Source: Streptomyces verrucosisporus (GTDB lineage Bacteria; Actinomycetota; Actinomycetes; Streptomycetales; Streptomycetaceae). From it: 64,000 bases of DNA. Below the pieces are notes generated by a model. It did not search any database. It worked only from the letters and a program-made list of their open reading frames with translations, and had not been told where the DNA came from. Within the stretch, counting starts at the first letter, position 1. Every line of letters begins with the position of its first letter. This document shows positions 17,309 to 25,685 of the stretch, piece by piece. The position numbers and the translations under genes were made by a program. The DNA lies in the NCBI RefSeq assembly GCF_017114865.1, contig NZ_JADEYH010000006.1, forward strand, positions 124,001 through 188,000, read 5' to 3'.

Positions 17309-18514
17309 TCAGCCGCAGGAGGCCGTCCGCTCGTACCAGCCGGGCTCGGTCTCGGTGAGGGAGGTGACGGTGTAGATGTTCCACAGTCCGAGCGCGTCAC
17401 CGGAGCCGACCGCGTAGGTGTAGCCGTAGCGGACGGTGGCGCGGCCCTGCTGCACATGGGTGTAGTTGCTCGCCGTGAAGCAGGCGGGCGTCCCCGGGTC
17501 GCCGGGGTCGCCCGGGTCACCGGGGTCACCGGGGTCACCGGGGTCGGTGCCGCCCAGGCCCCAGTCGGCGGTGATGTACGCCGTCGAGCACATCAGGTCG
17601 GCGGTGTACGCGCCGGTCGTGCCGCAGCCCTCCGACGGACGCACCGGGACGGCGTGCCCCATTCCGGAGACGCGGTAGTCGCGCACGACGGTGCCGGCGG
17701 AGGAGCCGTAGTCCCTCCGCGTCACCCCGCCGGGCAGCGAGGCGGAGCCGTCCGCGGTGGCGTCCGTGCCGTGCGTGTTCGTCCACTGCTTGACCAGCTC
17801 GTCCGCGTTCACCGGGGCGACGGTGGTGTCGGAGGCACCGTGCCAGATCGCGACCGACGGCCACGGGCCGCCGTACCCGGGGTTCTGGGCGCGGACCAGA
17901 TCGCCCCACTGGGCGGCGGTCTTCGTGACGCCCGGGTTCATGCAGCCGAACGCCCCGACCATGCTGGTGGCGCAGCCGTGCGGCACACCGGCCAGCACCG
18001 CGCCGCCCGCGAACACCTCCGGATAGGCCGCGAGCATGCTCGCGGCCATCGCGCCGCCGCCGGAGAACCCTGCGACGTACACCCGGGACGGGTCGGCCCC
18101 CACCGCGCTCACGGTGTGGGCGACCATCTGGCGCAGCGACAGCGCCTCGCCCCGCCCGCGCGAGGTGTCGCCGCCCTGGAACCAGTTGAAGCAGCGGGAG
18201 CTGTTGTTGCCCGTCTCCTGCTGGGCCGCGACGAGCGCGAAGCCGCGGCTGTCGGCGTACGCGCGCCAGCCGTAGGTCGTCACGAAGCCGGGCGCGTCCT
18301 GGGTGCAGCCGTGCAGGACGAGGACGACCGGGGCGCCGGCGGGCAGGTCGTCGGGAATGTAGCGGTACATGGTCAGTGCGCCCGGGTTGGAACCGAAGCC
18401 GGTGACGCGTTCGAGTTCGGCGGCCGCCGCCGGGGCGGCGGACAGTCCGGTGAACGCCAGCGCGAGCGTGCCCAGCAGCACACCCGCGCGGCGCAGGAGG
18501 GTCATGACTCTCAC
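17309..18514 (-). CDS. Secreted PHB-depolymerase/feruloyl-esterase-type esterase with C-terminal domain
   Basis: A 401-residue extracellular esterase. Signal peptide (about 1-38, ending LSAAPAAAAE), then an alpha/beta-hydrolase domain of the PHB-depolymerase family. The oxyanion region is VVLVLHGCTQD, the nucleophile motif AGFSGGGAM (GxSxG Ser), the acid HGASDTTVAP, and the His in SGMGHAVPV. A Gly-Asp-Pro tandem linker (about six units) leads to a C-terminal module of about 60 residues (CFTASNYTHVQQGRATVRYG) found on many secreted Streptomyces esterases. GTG 18514 has AAGGA eight bases upstream; ATG 18505 is internal to it. Likely substrates are polyester or feruloyl/acetyl esters of plant cell walls. 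Confidence 0.9.
   Translation of the reverse strand: MRVMTLLRRAGVLLGTLALAFTGLSAAPAAAAELERVTGFGSNPGALTMYRYIPDDLPAGAPVVLVLHGCTQDAPGFVTTYGWRAYADSRGFALVAAQQETGNNSSRCFNWFQGGDTSRGRGEALSLRQMVAHTVSAVGADPSRVYVAGFSGGGAMAASMLAAYPEVFAGGAVLAGVPHGCATSMVGAFGCMNPGVTKTAAQWGDLVRAQNPGYGGPWPSVAIWHGASDTTVAPVNADELVKQWTNTHGTDATADGSASLPGGVTRRDYGSSAGTVVRDYRVSGMGHAVPVRPSEGCGTTGAYTADLMCSTAYITADWGLGGTDPGDPGDPGDPGDPGDPGTPACFTASNYTHVQQGRATVRYGYTYAVGSGDALGLWNIYTVTSLTETEPGWYERTASCG
17495..17545. repeat. Nine-base tandem repeat encoding the Gly-Asp-Pro linker
   Basis: Five to six copies of a CCGGGGTCA-like 9-mer encode the GDP linker of the esterase. The copies are nearly identical, so the number of units is likely to vary between strains. 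Confidence 0.8.
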
Positions 18515-18668
18515 GAGGGGGATCCTTACGCCTGAAAGGGACCTGACAATCAATGCCGGTACCGTAGGGCGTGACGCAGATCACCCGAACATGCAGGAGC
18601 CACAGGTTCACCGGCTCTCCGGTGGCCGCCGCCCACATTGCCCCGCAAGGGCCCGCGTCCGCGGAAGG

Positions 18669-20627
18669 TCACTCGGCGCAGGCCTCCTCCGGCCCCGAGC
18701 GGGCGAGGACGGCCAGGGTGTCCAGCGCGCGGGCGAGGACGTCCGGCGGCGGCGAGGCGAGGGCGAGACGTACGGCGTGGGGGGCCCGGAGCCCGTCGGC
18801 GGCGAACGCGGCCGCCGGGGTGACCGCGATGCCGTGCCGGGCGGCGGCCGCGACGAAGGTGTCGGCCCGCCACGGACGCGGCAGCTCCCACCAGCAGAAG
18901 TACGAGGACGGATCGCCGCCGACCGCGAAGCCCTCCAGCCGGCGGGCGGCGATCTCCCGGCGGGCGGACGCGTCCCGCCGTTTGGCCCGCACGATCTCCT
19001 CCACCGCCCCCTCGGCCCACCAGCGCCCCGCCGCGTCCAGAGCGAAGCGCGCGGGCCCCCATCCCCCGGAGCGCAGCGCCGCGGCGACGGCGGGCGCGAG
19101 GGCGCGAGGGGCGACCGCGTATCCGGCGGTCAGCCCTGGGGCCAGGCGCTTGGAGAGGCTGTCGACCACGACCGTGCGCTCCGGGAGCAGGGCGGCCAGC
19201 GGCGGTACGTCGCGGAGGAAGGCCCAGACGGCGTCCTCGATCACGGCCACGCCCAGCCGGTCGAGCACGTCCGCCAGCTCGGCCAGTCGCCGCGTCGGCG
19301 TCACCAGGCCCAGCGGGCTGTGGACGGTGGGCTGGAGGTAGACGGCTCCCAGCGGTGCTGTGCGGTGGGCCTCGGCCACGGCCTGCGGGACCACCCCCGC
19401 CCCGTCCACCGCCAGCGGGACGACCTCCACCCCCAGCCGGCCCGCGACGGACCGCAGTACCGGGTAGGTCAGCTCCTCGGCGCCCAGCCGTCCGCCCCGC
19501 GGGACCAGCGCGGCGATCGCGGCCGCGATCGCCTGGCGCCCGCCCCCCGCGAACAGCACCCGGTCCGGGTCCGGCCGCCAGCCGGCGCGGTCCAGGACCG
19601 CCCGCAGCCATTCGGCGTCCTCCCGCGAGGCGTGGCGCAGCCGTATCCGCCGCGCCTGGAGCGGCACCATCCGCACACCGGTCGTCCGGCCGTCCGGCTC
19701 CAGCCGGACGAAGTACAGCAGCCGCAGGTCGTCCCGGTACCGCTCGTATCCGGTGATGCCCTCGTAGTCGTTCACCAGATCACCGCAGCCGTACAGCACG
19801 AGCCTTCCCCGGTACACCTCCGGGGGCCGGGGGTGGTGCGAGGAGTGGCCGTGGACGACGTCCGCGCCGCCGTCGACCAGGGCGTGTGCGAAGCCGGTCT
19901 CCTCGGCGGAGACCCCATAGCCCCAGTTCGGCCCCCAGTGGACCGAGACGACCACGACGTCCCCCGGCCTCCTGACCCGGCGGATCCGCTCGGCCACGGC
20001 GGCAGCGGCGGCCGGCGAGGGCTCGGCAACGACGTCCACGCCGGGCCGTCCGGGGCCCGCGGACCAGGACGGCGGTACGCCGCTGGAGGGCATGCCGAAG
20101 GCCAAGGCCACCACCCGCCGCCCGCCCTCCAGGGGCACCGGCACGGGCCGCCGAGCGGCGGCGAGGTCCCGGCCCGCCCCCGCCGTGGCGATTCCCGCAC
20201 CCGCCAGGGCGTCGAGCGTCTCCTCCAGGCCGGGACGGCCGAAGTCCAGGACGTGGTTGTTGGCCAGGACGCAGACGTCGGGGCGGACGGCCGACAGGCA
20301 GGGGAGGTTGGCGGGGCTCATCCGGTAGTGGACGCCCTTGCCCGGCGCGAACGCGCCGCTGCGTGTGACGGCGGTCTCCAGGTTGACGATCCGGGCGTCG
20401 GGGGCGGCATCGTCGATCGCCGCGAGCGCCTCGCCCCAGGGCCACTCGAAGCCGGCCGGCCGGGGCACCGGGCCGCCGGCCGCCTCCACGAGCCCGACGT
20501 AGGAGCGGGCGTCCCGGATGTACGCCTCGCGCAGCTCCGGGTCGCCGGGGTGCGGGAGGATCTGGTCGACGCCCCGGCCGAGCATCACGTCACCGCAGAG
20601 GAACAGGGTGACCGCGGCCCCGCTCAT
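18669..20627 (-). CDS. Fusion of CapA-type metallophosphatase and MocR-type PLP aminotransferase domain
   Basis: One uninterrupted 652-residue frame joins two enzyme families. Residues 1-345 form a CapA/PgsA-like calcineurin-fold domain: GDVMLGRGVD, VNLETAVT, LANNHVLDFG, VSVHWGPNWGYG and HGHSSHHPRPPE. Residues about 350-650 form the large domain and C-terminus of a fold-type I aminotransferase like that of MocR regulators: QPTVHSPLGLVTP, IEDAVWAFLR and the PLP lysine in DSLSKRLAPGLTAGY (Lys493). The MocR DNA-binding domain and the first part of the aminotransferase fold are absent. The join follows the usual CapA tail (EDAEWLRAVLDRA). It may be a functional fusion or two genes joined by deletion. 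ATG 20627 gives the expected CapA start; upstream of it the frame is not protein-like. Confidence 0.85.
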   Translation of the reverse strand: MSGAAVTLFLCGDVMLGRGVDQILPHPGDPELREAYIRDARSYVGLVEAAGGPVPRPAGFEWPWGEALAAIDDAAPDARIVNLETAVTRSGAFAPGKGVHYRMSPANLPCLSAVRPDVCVLANNHVLDFGRPGLEETLDALAGAGIATAGAGRDLAAARRPVPVPLEGGRRVVALAFGMPSSGVPPSWSAGPGRPGVDVVAEPSPAAAAAVAERIRRVRRPGDVVVVSVHWGPNWGYGVSAEETGFAHALVDGGADVVHGHSSHHPRPPEVYRGRLVLYGCGDLVNDYEGITGYERYRDDLRLLYFVRLEPDGRTTGVRMVPLQARRIRLRHASREDAEWLRAVLDRAGWRPDPDRVLFAGGGRQAIAAAIAALVPRGGRLGAEELTYPVLRSVAGRLGVEVVPLAVDGAGVVPQAVAEAHRTAPLGAVYLQPTVHSPLGLVTPTRRLAELADVLDRLGVAVIEDAVWAFLRDVPPLAALLPERTVVVDSLSKRLAPGLTAGYAVAPRALAPAVAAALRSGGWGPARFALDAAGRWWAEGAVEEIVRAKRRDASARREIAARRLEGFAVGGDPSSYFCWWELPRPWRADTFVAAAARHGIAVTPAAAFAADGLRAPHAVRLALASPPPDVLARALDTLAVLARSGPEEACAE

Positions 20628-20878
20628 GCTTCCGAGGATAGGACCTTCCCGCCCCGTCCCCGGGGCCGACGGTCCCGGGGACGGGGGACCGTCGGCCCTG
20701 CCGTCCCGGCCGTGTCCGTGGTGTCCTGGTGGTGGCCGTCGGAGGCGGCCACCGGACGCGGAGAAGCGGAGCGAGACCGCGCACCGCGCGATCGGAACCC
20801 GCGGGAAGCGGGTGGCCTCCGGCAGGCAGCGTGTGCCCGGCGGAACCCCCGTACGCCGGGCACACGGCATGGGCGCCG

Positions 20879-21733
20879 CTACCCACCGCTCCCCTCCAGG
20901 GTCGCGGCGTGGTCGGGCACGCGGGTCTGCGTCTCCCTCGGCGGCCGCCGGTAGCCCGTGGACGGCGGCCGGGGCGGCAGGCTCAGCTCCGGCGGCTCGA
21001 TCTCGTGGTAGGGGACGCCGGACAGCAGATGGGCGATCATGTTGATCCGCGCCCGCCGCTTGTCGTCCGCCTCCACGACGTACCAGGGGGACCCGGGGAC
21101 GTCGGTGTGGGCGAACATCTCGTCCTTGGCCCGCGAGTACGCCTCCCAGCGGACGCGGGACTCCAGATCCATCGGGGACAGCTTCCAGCGCCGCATGGGG
21201 TCCTCCAGCCTCGACCGGAAGCGCCTCTCCTGCTCCTCGTCGCTCACCGAGAACCAGTACTTGCGCAGCAGGACGCCGTCCTCGATCAGCAGCCGCTCGA
21301 AGACCGGGCACTGGCGCAGGAAGCGCGCGTGCTCCTCGTCGGTGCAGAACCCCATGACGCGCTCGACACCCGCGCGGTTGTACCAGCTGCGGTCGAACAG
21401 CGCGATCTCGCCGGCCGCCGGAAGCTGCTCGGCGTAGCGCTGGAAGTACCACTGGGTGCGCTGGCGTTCGGTGGGCGCGGGCAGGGCGACGATACGGGCC
21501 ACGCGCGGGTTGAGGTACTCGGTGACGCGCTTGATCGCGCCGCCCTTGCCCGCCGCGTCACGCCCCTCGAAGACCACGACCAGCCGGGCGCCGGTGGAGC
21601 GCACCCACTCCTGCATCATCACCAACTGTTCCTGGAGCCGGAGCAGTTCCCTCTCGTACACCGGCCGGGGCAGCCGGGCACGCCGCCCTGCGGGCTTCTC
21701 CGGCTGCCGCTTCCCGGCGTCCTGCCGCGTCAT
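20879..21733 (-). CDS. ppk2: Polyphosphate kinase 2
   Basis: The 284-residue protein is a PPK2-family kinase that moves phosphate between polyphosphate and nucleotides. It carries Walker A (FEGRDAAGKGGAIKR, about 55-70), the DRSWYNRAGVERV Walker B/lid motif (about 113-126), RRFRSRLEDPMRRWKLSPMDLES and the WYVVEADDKRRARIN element of the family, with a proline-rich C-terminal tail. ATG 21733 is preceded by AAAGGGG at good spacing. It is probably monocistronic; the next leftward gene begins 251 bp further on. Confidence 0.95.
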   Translation of the reverse strand: MTRQDAGKRQPEKPAGRRARLPRPVYERELLRLQEQLVMMQEWVRSTGARLVVVFEGRDAAGKGGAIKRVTEYLNPRVARIVALPAPTERQRTQWYFQRYAEQLPAAGEIALFDRSWYNRAGVERVMGFCTDEEHARFLRQCPVFERLLIEDGVLLRKYWFSVSDEEQERRFRSRLEDPMRRWKLSPMDLESRVRWEAYSRAKDEMFAHTDVPGSPWYVVEADDKRRARINMIAHLLSGVPYHEIEPPELSLPPRPPSTGYRRPPRETQTRVPDHAATLEGSGG

Positions 21734-21901
21734 ACGCGCCCCTTTCCGTTCCCGTGCTCTCCGGGGCCTCCCGGGCTCCTGCGCGCCGACAGGGACCGTC
21801 TCCCCCCTTCCGCGCCGGGAAACACACGGGACCGCACCGGCGTACCCGGGTACCGGCGCCCCGGAGCGCGCCGCGGTCCGCGCGGCGGTCACCATTGAGG
21901 C

Positions 21902-22345
21902 ATGTCCCGACGCCGATCCCGTCCGCGCCAGAAGGCCCCGTCCGCCTCCCCCGCCCTCTCCCCCGGTGCGCCCTGCCCGTGCGGGCTGCCCGCCTCCTAC
22001 TCCGACTGCTGCGGCCGGTTCCACCGGGGGCGGGCGGCCGCCCCCACCGCCGAGGCCCTGATGCGCTCCCGCTACAGCGCCTTCGCCGTGCGCGACCGGG
22101 CGTACCTGCTGCGCACCTGGCATCCGGACACCGCGCCCGAGCGGCTGGAGACGGACCCGGAAACCCGGTGGCGGCGTCTGGAGATCCTCGGCGCCACCGG
22201 CGGCAGTCCCTTCCACACCGAGGGGGCCGTCTCCTTCCGCGCCCACTGGACCGAGCGAGGGCGCGAGGGCGTCATGGAGGAGCACAGCCGCTTCGTGCGC
22301 CACGCCGGCGCATGGGTCTACCTCGACGCCTCCGGCGCCCCCTGA
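21902..22345 (+). CDS. YchJ-family (UPF0225) SEC-C metal-binding protein
   Basis: The 147-residue protein has the SEC-C zinc motif CPCGLPASYSDCC at about 25-37, followed by the YchJ signature LMRSRYSAFAVRDRAYLLRTW. An NTF2-like fold continues to SRFVRHAGAWVYLD. The family is widespread and of uncertain role. ATG 21902 follows GAGG at short spacing. It is divergent from ppk2. Confidence 0.9.
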   Translation: MSRRRSRPRQKAPSASPALSPGAPCPCGLPASYSDCCGRFHRGRAAAPTAEALMRSRYSAFAVRDRAYLLRTWHPDTAPERLETDPETRWRRLEILGATGGSPFHTEGAVSFRAHWTERGREGVMEEHSRFVRHAGAWVYLDASGAP

Positions 22346-22618
22346 CCGCCCCCGACCCGCACCCGGGCACCCCGGAGCGCCCAGGGACGACCGGGGGCCC
22401 CAGGACGTGAAGAAGCCGTGCGCCGCCCGCGCACGACGGGCCCCGGCACGGCCGCGACCGAGTAAGGTCCTTCCCCGGGACCATCCGTGAGCGGCCGCGT
22501 ACTCTGCGGCGCGGCGCCTCGGTGGAGTGCGTGTCGGCCGCGGAACGCTCGCGCGGGCGCACCGCGGTCCCCTCCGCGCCCCGCTCTGCGGGTGCGGAGG
22601 AAGCACAGGAGGGGGGAG

Positions 22619-23416
22619 ATGGCGTTGCGTCCCGACTCGAGATCACGGCTGCGCCGTCCGGCTGCCGGGGAGCCGCGCTCCCTGGGCCCGTGGGACCGCC
22701 CGGGGCCGGGCGCACCGCAGCGGTCCGGTGACGACGCTTCCGGAAGCGGGGACGGAGCCGGTGCACGGGGTACGGAGGCCGGCGGCTCCCGCCGGGGCGG
22801 TCCGGCCGGTTCCTCCGGGCCCGCCGCGCCCCCCGAGCCGCGCACGGGCTTCCTGACCGGGCGCCGCGGCCCGCGCACCACCGCCCTGGCCCTGACCACG
22901 GGCGCGATCGGCTCCGCCCTGGCGACCCTGCTGGTGGCCTCCGGTGTCCTGACGCCCGCCGACCCCCGCCCACCGCTGTCCGGCGGTCCGCCGCCCTCCC
23001 CCGAGCGGACGGCCTCCGCGCCGGACGCCCCGCCCTCCGCGTCCGGCTCACCGGACCCCGGCCTCTCCGCTCCCGCCGCACCCCCGTCCTCCCCGGACGG
23101 CACGCCGTCCGCGCCCGCACAGCCGTCCCGAACACCGCCGGAGTCCGCCGCGCCGCCGCCCGGCCCCGCCTCCCAGCAGTCGCGGCGCCCCCTGCCCAGC
23201 ATGCTGCGGGAGGGGGACGGCGGTCCGGAGGTGGAGGAGCTCCAGCGGCGGCTGCGTCAGATCCCGGGCATCTACCCCGGCGGCGAGGTCGACGGCCGCT
23301 ACGACGCCTCGGTCACCGAGGCCGTCGCCCGCTACCAGCAGTGGTACGGCATCCGGGGCGATGAGAAGGGCGTGTACGGCGACGACACCCGGCGCGACCT
23401 GGAGGCGCGCACCTGA
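22619..23416 (+). CDS. Membrane-anchored peptidoglycan-binding protein
   Basis: A 265-residue protein: charged, disordered N-terminal region (1-75), one transmembrane helix (about 84-107, LALTTGAIGSALATLLVASG), a long Pro/Ser/Ala-rich extracellular linker (about 110-190) and a C-terminal peptidoglycan_binding_1 domain (about 195-262; LREGDGGPEVEELQRRLRQI, then VTEAVARYQQWYGI). The layout places a wall-binding module outside the cytoplasmic membrane. ATG 22619 directly follows AGGAGGGGGGAG. The frame can be extended upstream to 22487 without a family match. No catalytic domain is seen; neighbours give no functional hint. Confidence 0.85.
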   Translation: MALRPDSRSRLRRPAAGEPRSLGPWDRPGPGAPQRSGDDASGSGDGAGARGTEAGGSRRGGPAGSSGPAAPPEPRTGFLTGRRGPRTTALALTTGAIGSALATLLVASGVLTPADPRPPLSGGPPPSPERTASAPDAPPSASGSPDPGLSAPAAPPSSPDGTPSAPAQPSRTPPESAAPPPGPASQQSRRPLPSMLREGDGGPEVEELQRRLRQIPGIYPGGEVDGRYDASVTEAVARYQQWYGIRGDEKGVYGDDTRRDLEART

Positions 23417-23476
23417 CGGACGGGCCGCGCGCTCACCGGCTCTGTGCGCACCCCCGCGTGTCCGCCGCCCGTGCGT

Positions 23477-24421
23477 TCACCAGCCGTGCGCTCCGAGCCA
23501 GGACTCCACCCGGCCCTCATCCCAGGCATCGTCCGCGACGACCACGCGGTAGCGGTAGGCGAAGCTCTCGCCCGGCGGCAGTTCGAACTCCTCGAAGAAG
23601 GCCCAGGAGAAGGCCACGACCGGGGTCGGTTCGGAGCGCACGAACCAGTGGGAGGCGTGGATCGCTTCGTCGTTCCCGGGCGCGTGGGCGAAGACCACGG
23701 TGGTGTGCGCGTCCGCTCCGTCGCGTTCGGCGGTGAAGGCCAGCCAGGGCGCCCGGGTCCCCATCATGGCCGCGGCGCCGGCCTCCCCCTTCCCGCCCCG
23801 GCCGCCGGGGCCGAGGACGTCGCCGCCGGTGAGGTCGCGCGGACCGCGCCAGTGGAGACCGGTGTAACCGGCCATCTCGCGTCCGGCGGTGGTCGGGGAG
23901 CCGAACACCAACGGCTCGGCGCGGATGTTGGTGAGGTGGACCGACCAGTCCAGCGCCCAGGCGCCCTCTCCGGGCTCGGCCGAGTGCACCTCGACGGTGC
24001 GCTTCTCCCGGGCCCACTCCTCTCCGCCGTTCTCGATCCACGTCAGCCGTTCGGCCACGCGCACCCGGTCCCCGGCCGGGCCGAGGACGTCCACCGTGTC
24101 GAAGCCGTCGTGCCGCATCCACCCCACCCGGTCCCGCAGCGGCAGGTAACCGCGGCCGTGGACGTAGGAGTTGCCGCCCCAGAAGTTCTGCCCTGACAGA
24201 TGGCTGGCGGTCATCTGCAGCCCCTTGTGCCAGCGGTGGTCGCTGGGCCGGTAGCCGGTGACGGTGCGGCCCGCCAGGGTTCGCAGCGGGTGGGCGTAGG
24301 GCTTGCGGGACTCGAAGGCGTCCGGGTCGGGCCGGTACACGTAGGCCATCAGCTCCACTCCGGCGCAGGCGACGGAGATCCGCTCGCCGTGGGTGTGGGT
24401 GACAGTCAGCGGCGCGCTCAT
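23477..24421 (-). CDS. PmoA-family (DUF6807) protein
   Basis: The 314-residue protein matches the PmoA/DUF6807 family (PYAHPLRTLAGRTVTGYRPSDHRWHKGL near the start, FWGGNSYVHGRGY, and ASHWFVRSEP with FELPPGESFAYRYRVVV at the end). Despite the name, these beta-sandwich proteins are mostly found with sugar dehydrogenases. Its start overlaps the stop of the upstream oxidoreductase by four bases (ATGA), so the two are translationally coupled. A shared role in carbohydrate catabolism is inferred from this pairing. Confidence 0.85.
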   Translation of the reverse strand: MSAPLTVTHTHGERISVACAGVELMAYVYRPDPDAFESRKPYAHPLRTLAGRTVTGYRPSDHRWHKGLQMTASHLSGQNFWGGNSYVHGRGYLPLRDRVGWMRHDGFDTVDVLGPAGDRVRVAERLTWIENGGEEWAREKRTVEVHSAEPGEGAWALDWSVHLTNIRAEPLVFGSPTTAGREMAGYTGLHWRGPRDLTGGDVLGPGGRGGKGEAGAAAMMGTRAPWLAFTAERDGADAHTTVVFAHAPGNDEAIHASHWFVRSEPTPVVAFSWAFFEEFELPPGESFAYRYRVVVADDAWDEGRVESWLGAHGW

Positions 24422-25572
24422 CGGATCGCCCCCCTCCCGGAGGCGCCCGGCGCCCAGTCGGGGTGGTCTCCGTGCATGGCGGCGTGGTACGGGTCGCCGG
24501 GGACGATCTCGCCTGCGCGCACCGGCAGCCCGGTGAAGGCGGACTTGTACAGGGCGGCGGTGAACTCCAGGGTGCGGCGGGCCTCGTGGCCGCTGCCGGG
24601 CGGCCGGACGCCCGCGCGCCGGGCGGCCAGTACGGCCGCGAGCTGGGCGGTGTGGGAGCTGGGCAGGTCGGCCGCCGGGGTGCGCCAGGCGCGGACGCGG
24701 TCGGCGCCGTCCGCGGCGCCGGCCACGTGGGGGGCGGGGGTGTAGACCCAGTCGTCGTTGGAGTGGCCGTACAGATGGGTGAGTTCGACGGTGGCGTCGG
24801 CGCAGTCGATCCGTATGCGGCTGGTCTCCTCCGGGGACAGGACGCTGTTGACGACGGTGGCCATCGCGCCGCTCTCGAAGCGGACCAGGGCGGTGGAGAC
24901 GTCCTCGCTCTCCACCTCGTGCACCAGGCGTCCGGCCATGGCCCGCACCTCGGCCCAGTCACCGAGCAGATGCAGCAGCAGATCCGTCTGGTGGATGCCG
25001 TGGCCCATGGCGGGACCGCCGCCCTCGGTGGCCCACCGGCCGCGCCAGGGGACGGAGTAGTAGGCGGCGTCGCGGTACCAGGTGGTCTGGCAGTGGGCGA
25101 CGAGCGGCGCGCCCAGCGCGCCGGAGGCGAACAGCTCACGGGCGTGGACGGCGCCGGAACCGTAGCGGTGCTGGAAGAGGACGGTGGCGTACGGGCCGCC
25201 GTCCTCCTCCGGTCCCTCGGCGGCGGCGATCTCGTCGTACTCGGCGAGGGGGAGGCACAGCGGCTTCTCGCACAGCACCCACACTCCGGCGCGCAGCGCG
25301 GCCACGGCCTGCTCGCGGTGGAGGGAGGGCGGGCTGCCGATCAGCACCAGGTCGGGCCTCTCCCGCTCCAGCATCGGGGCCAGGTCGGTGTAGCCCGCCA
25401 CCCCTTCGCCCGCCCTCGCGCGGAAGGCGTCGAGCCGTCCGGTGTCCACGTCGACGACGGCGACCGGCTCGACCTCGTCCGCGTGGGCTTCCAGGGCCGG
25501 CAGGTGGCCGACGGTGGCGATGGCCCCGGCGCCGACGACGGCGGCGCGGAGGCGTTGGGTGACCGGGGGCAT
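24418..25572 (-). CDS. Gfo/Idh/MocA-family NAD(P)-dependent sugar oxidoreductase
   Basis: The 384-residue protein has an N-terminal Rossmann fold with GAGAIATVGHLPAL (about 13-26) and the conserved CEKPLCLP motif (Lys about 100), then a C-terminal beta-sheet domain. It also has the GHGIHQTDLLLHLLGDW element, with the usual catalytic-site His. The family oxidises sugars, inositols or their acids. ATG 25572 follows GAAGGAG. It is first in a two-gene operon with the PmoA-family gene. A LacI-type operator-like palindrome lies 35 bp upstream, which suggests sugar-inducible expression. Confidence 0.92.
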   Translation of the reverse strand: MPPVTQRLRAAVVGAGAIATVGHLPALEAHADEVEPVAVVDVDTGRLDAFRARAGEGVAGYTDLAPMLERERPDLVLIGSPPSLHREQAVAALRAGVWVLCEKPLCLPLAEYDEIAAAEGPEEDGGPYATVLFQHRYGSGAVHARELFASGALGAPLVAHCQTTWYRDAAYYSVPWRGRWATEGGGPAMGHGIHQTDLLLHLLGDWAEVRAMAGRLVHEVESEDVSTALVRFESGAMATVVNSVLSPEETSRIRIDCADATVELTHLYGHSNDDWVYTPAPHVAGAADGADRVRAWRTPAADLPSSHTAQLAAVLAARRAGVRPPGSGHEARRTLEFTAALYKSAFTGLPVRAGEIVPGDPYHAAMHGDHPDWAPGASGRGAIR

Positions 25573-25606
25573 CGGGTTCGGGCTCCTTCGGTGGCCGACG
25601 ATGGCA

Positions 25607-25618
25607 GAAAGCGCTTAC
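25607..25618. promoter_or_regulatory. LacI-type operator-like palindrome upstream of the sugar operon
   Basis: GAAAGCGCTTAC has one mismatch from a perfect palindrome around AAGCGCTT, the core typical of LacI/GalR-family operators. It sits 35 bp before the oxidoreductase start. Confidence 0.5.
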
Positions 25619-25685
25619 CGGCCAGACCCTAGGTGCGGCGCGGGCATCTGGAAAGGGCCGCGCGCCAAGCCCTCGGCCTCGCGGG

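Noticed and set aside
22487..22618. N-terminal extension of the peptidoglycan-binding protein
   Set aside because: The extension has no ribosome binding site, whereas ATG 22619 follows AGGAGGGGGGAG.
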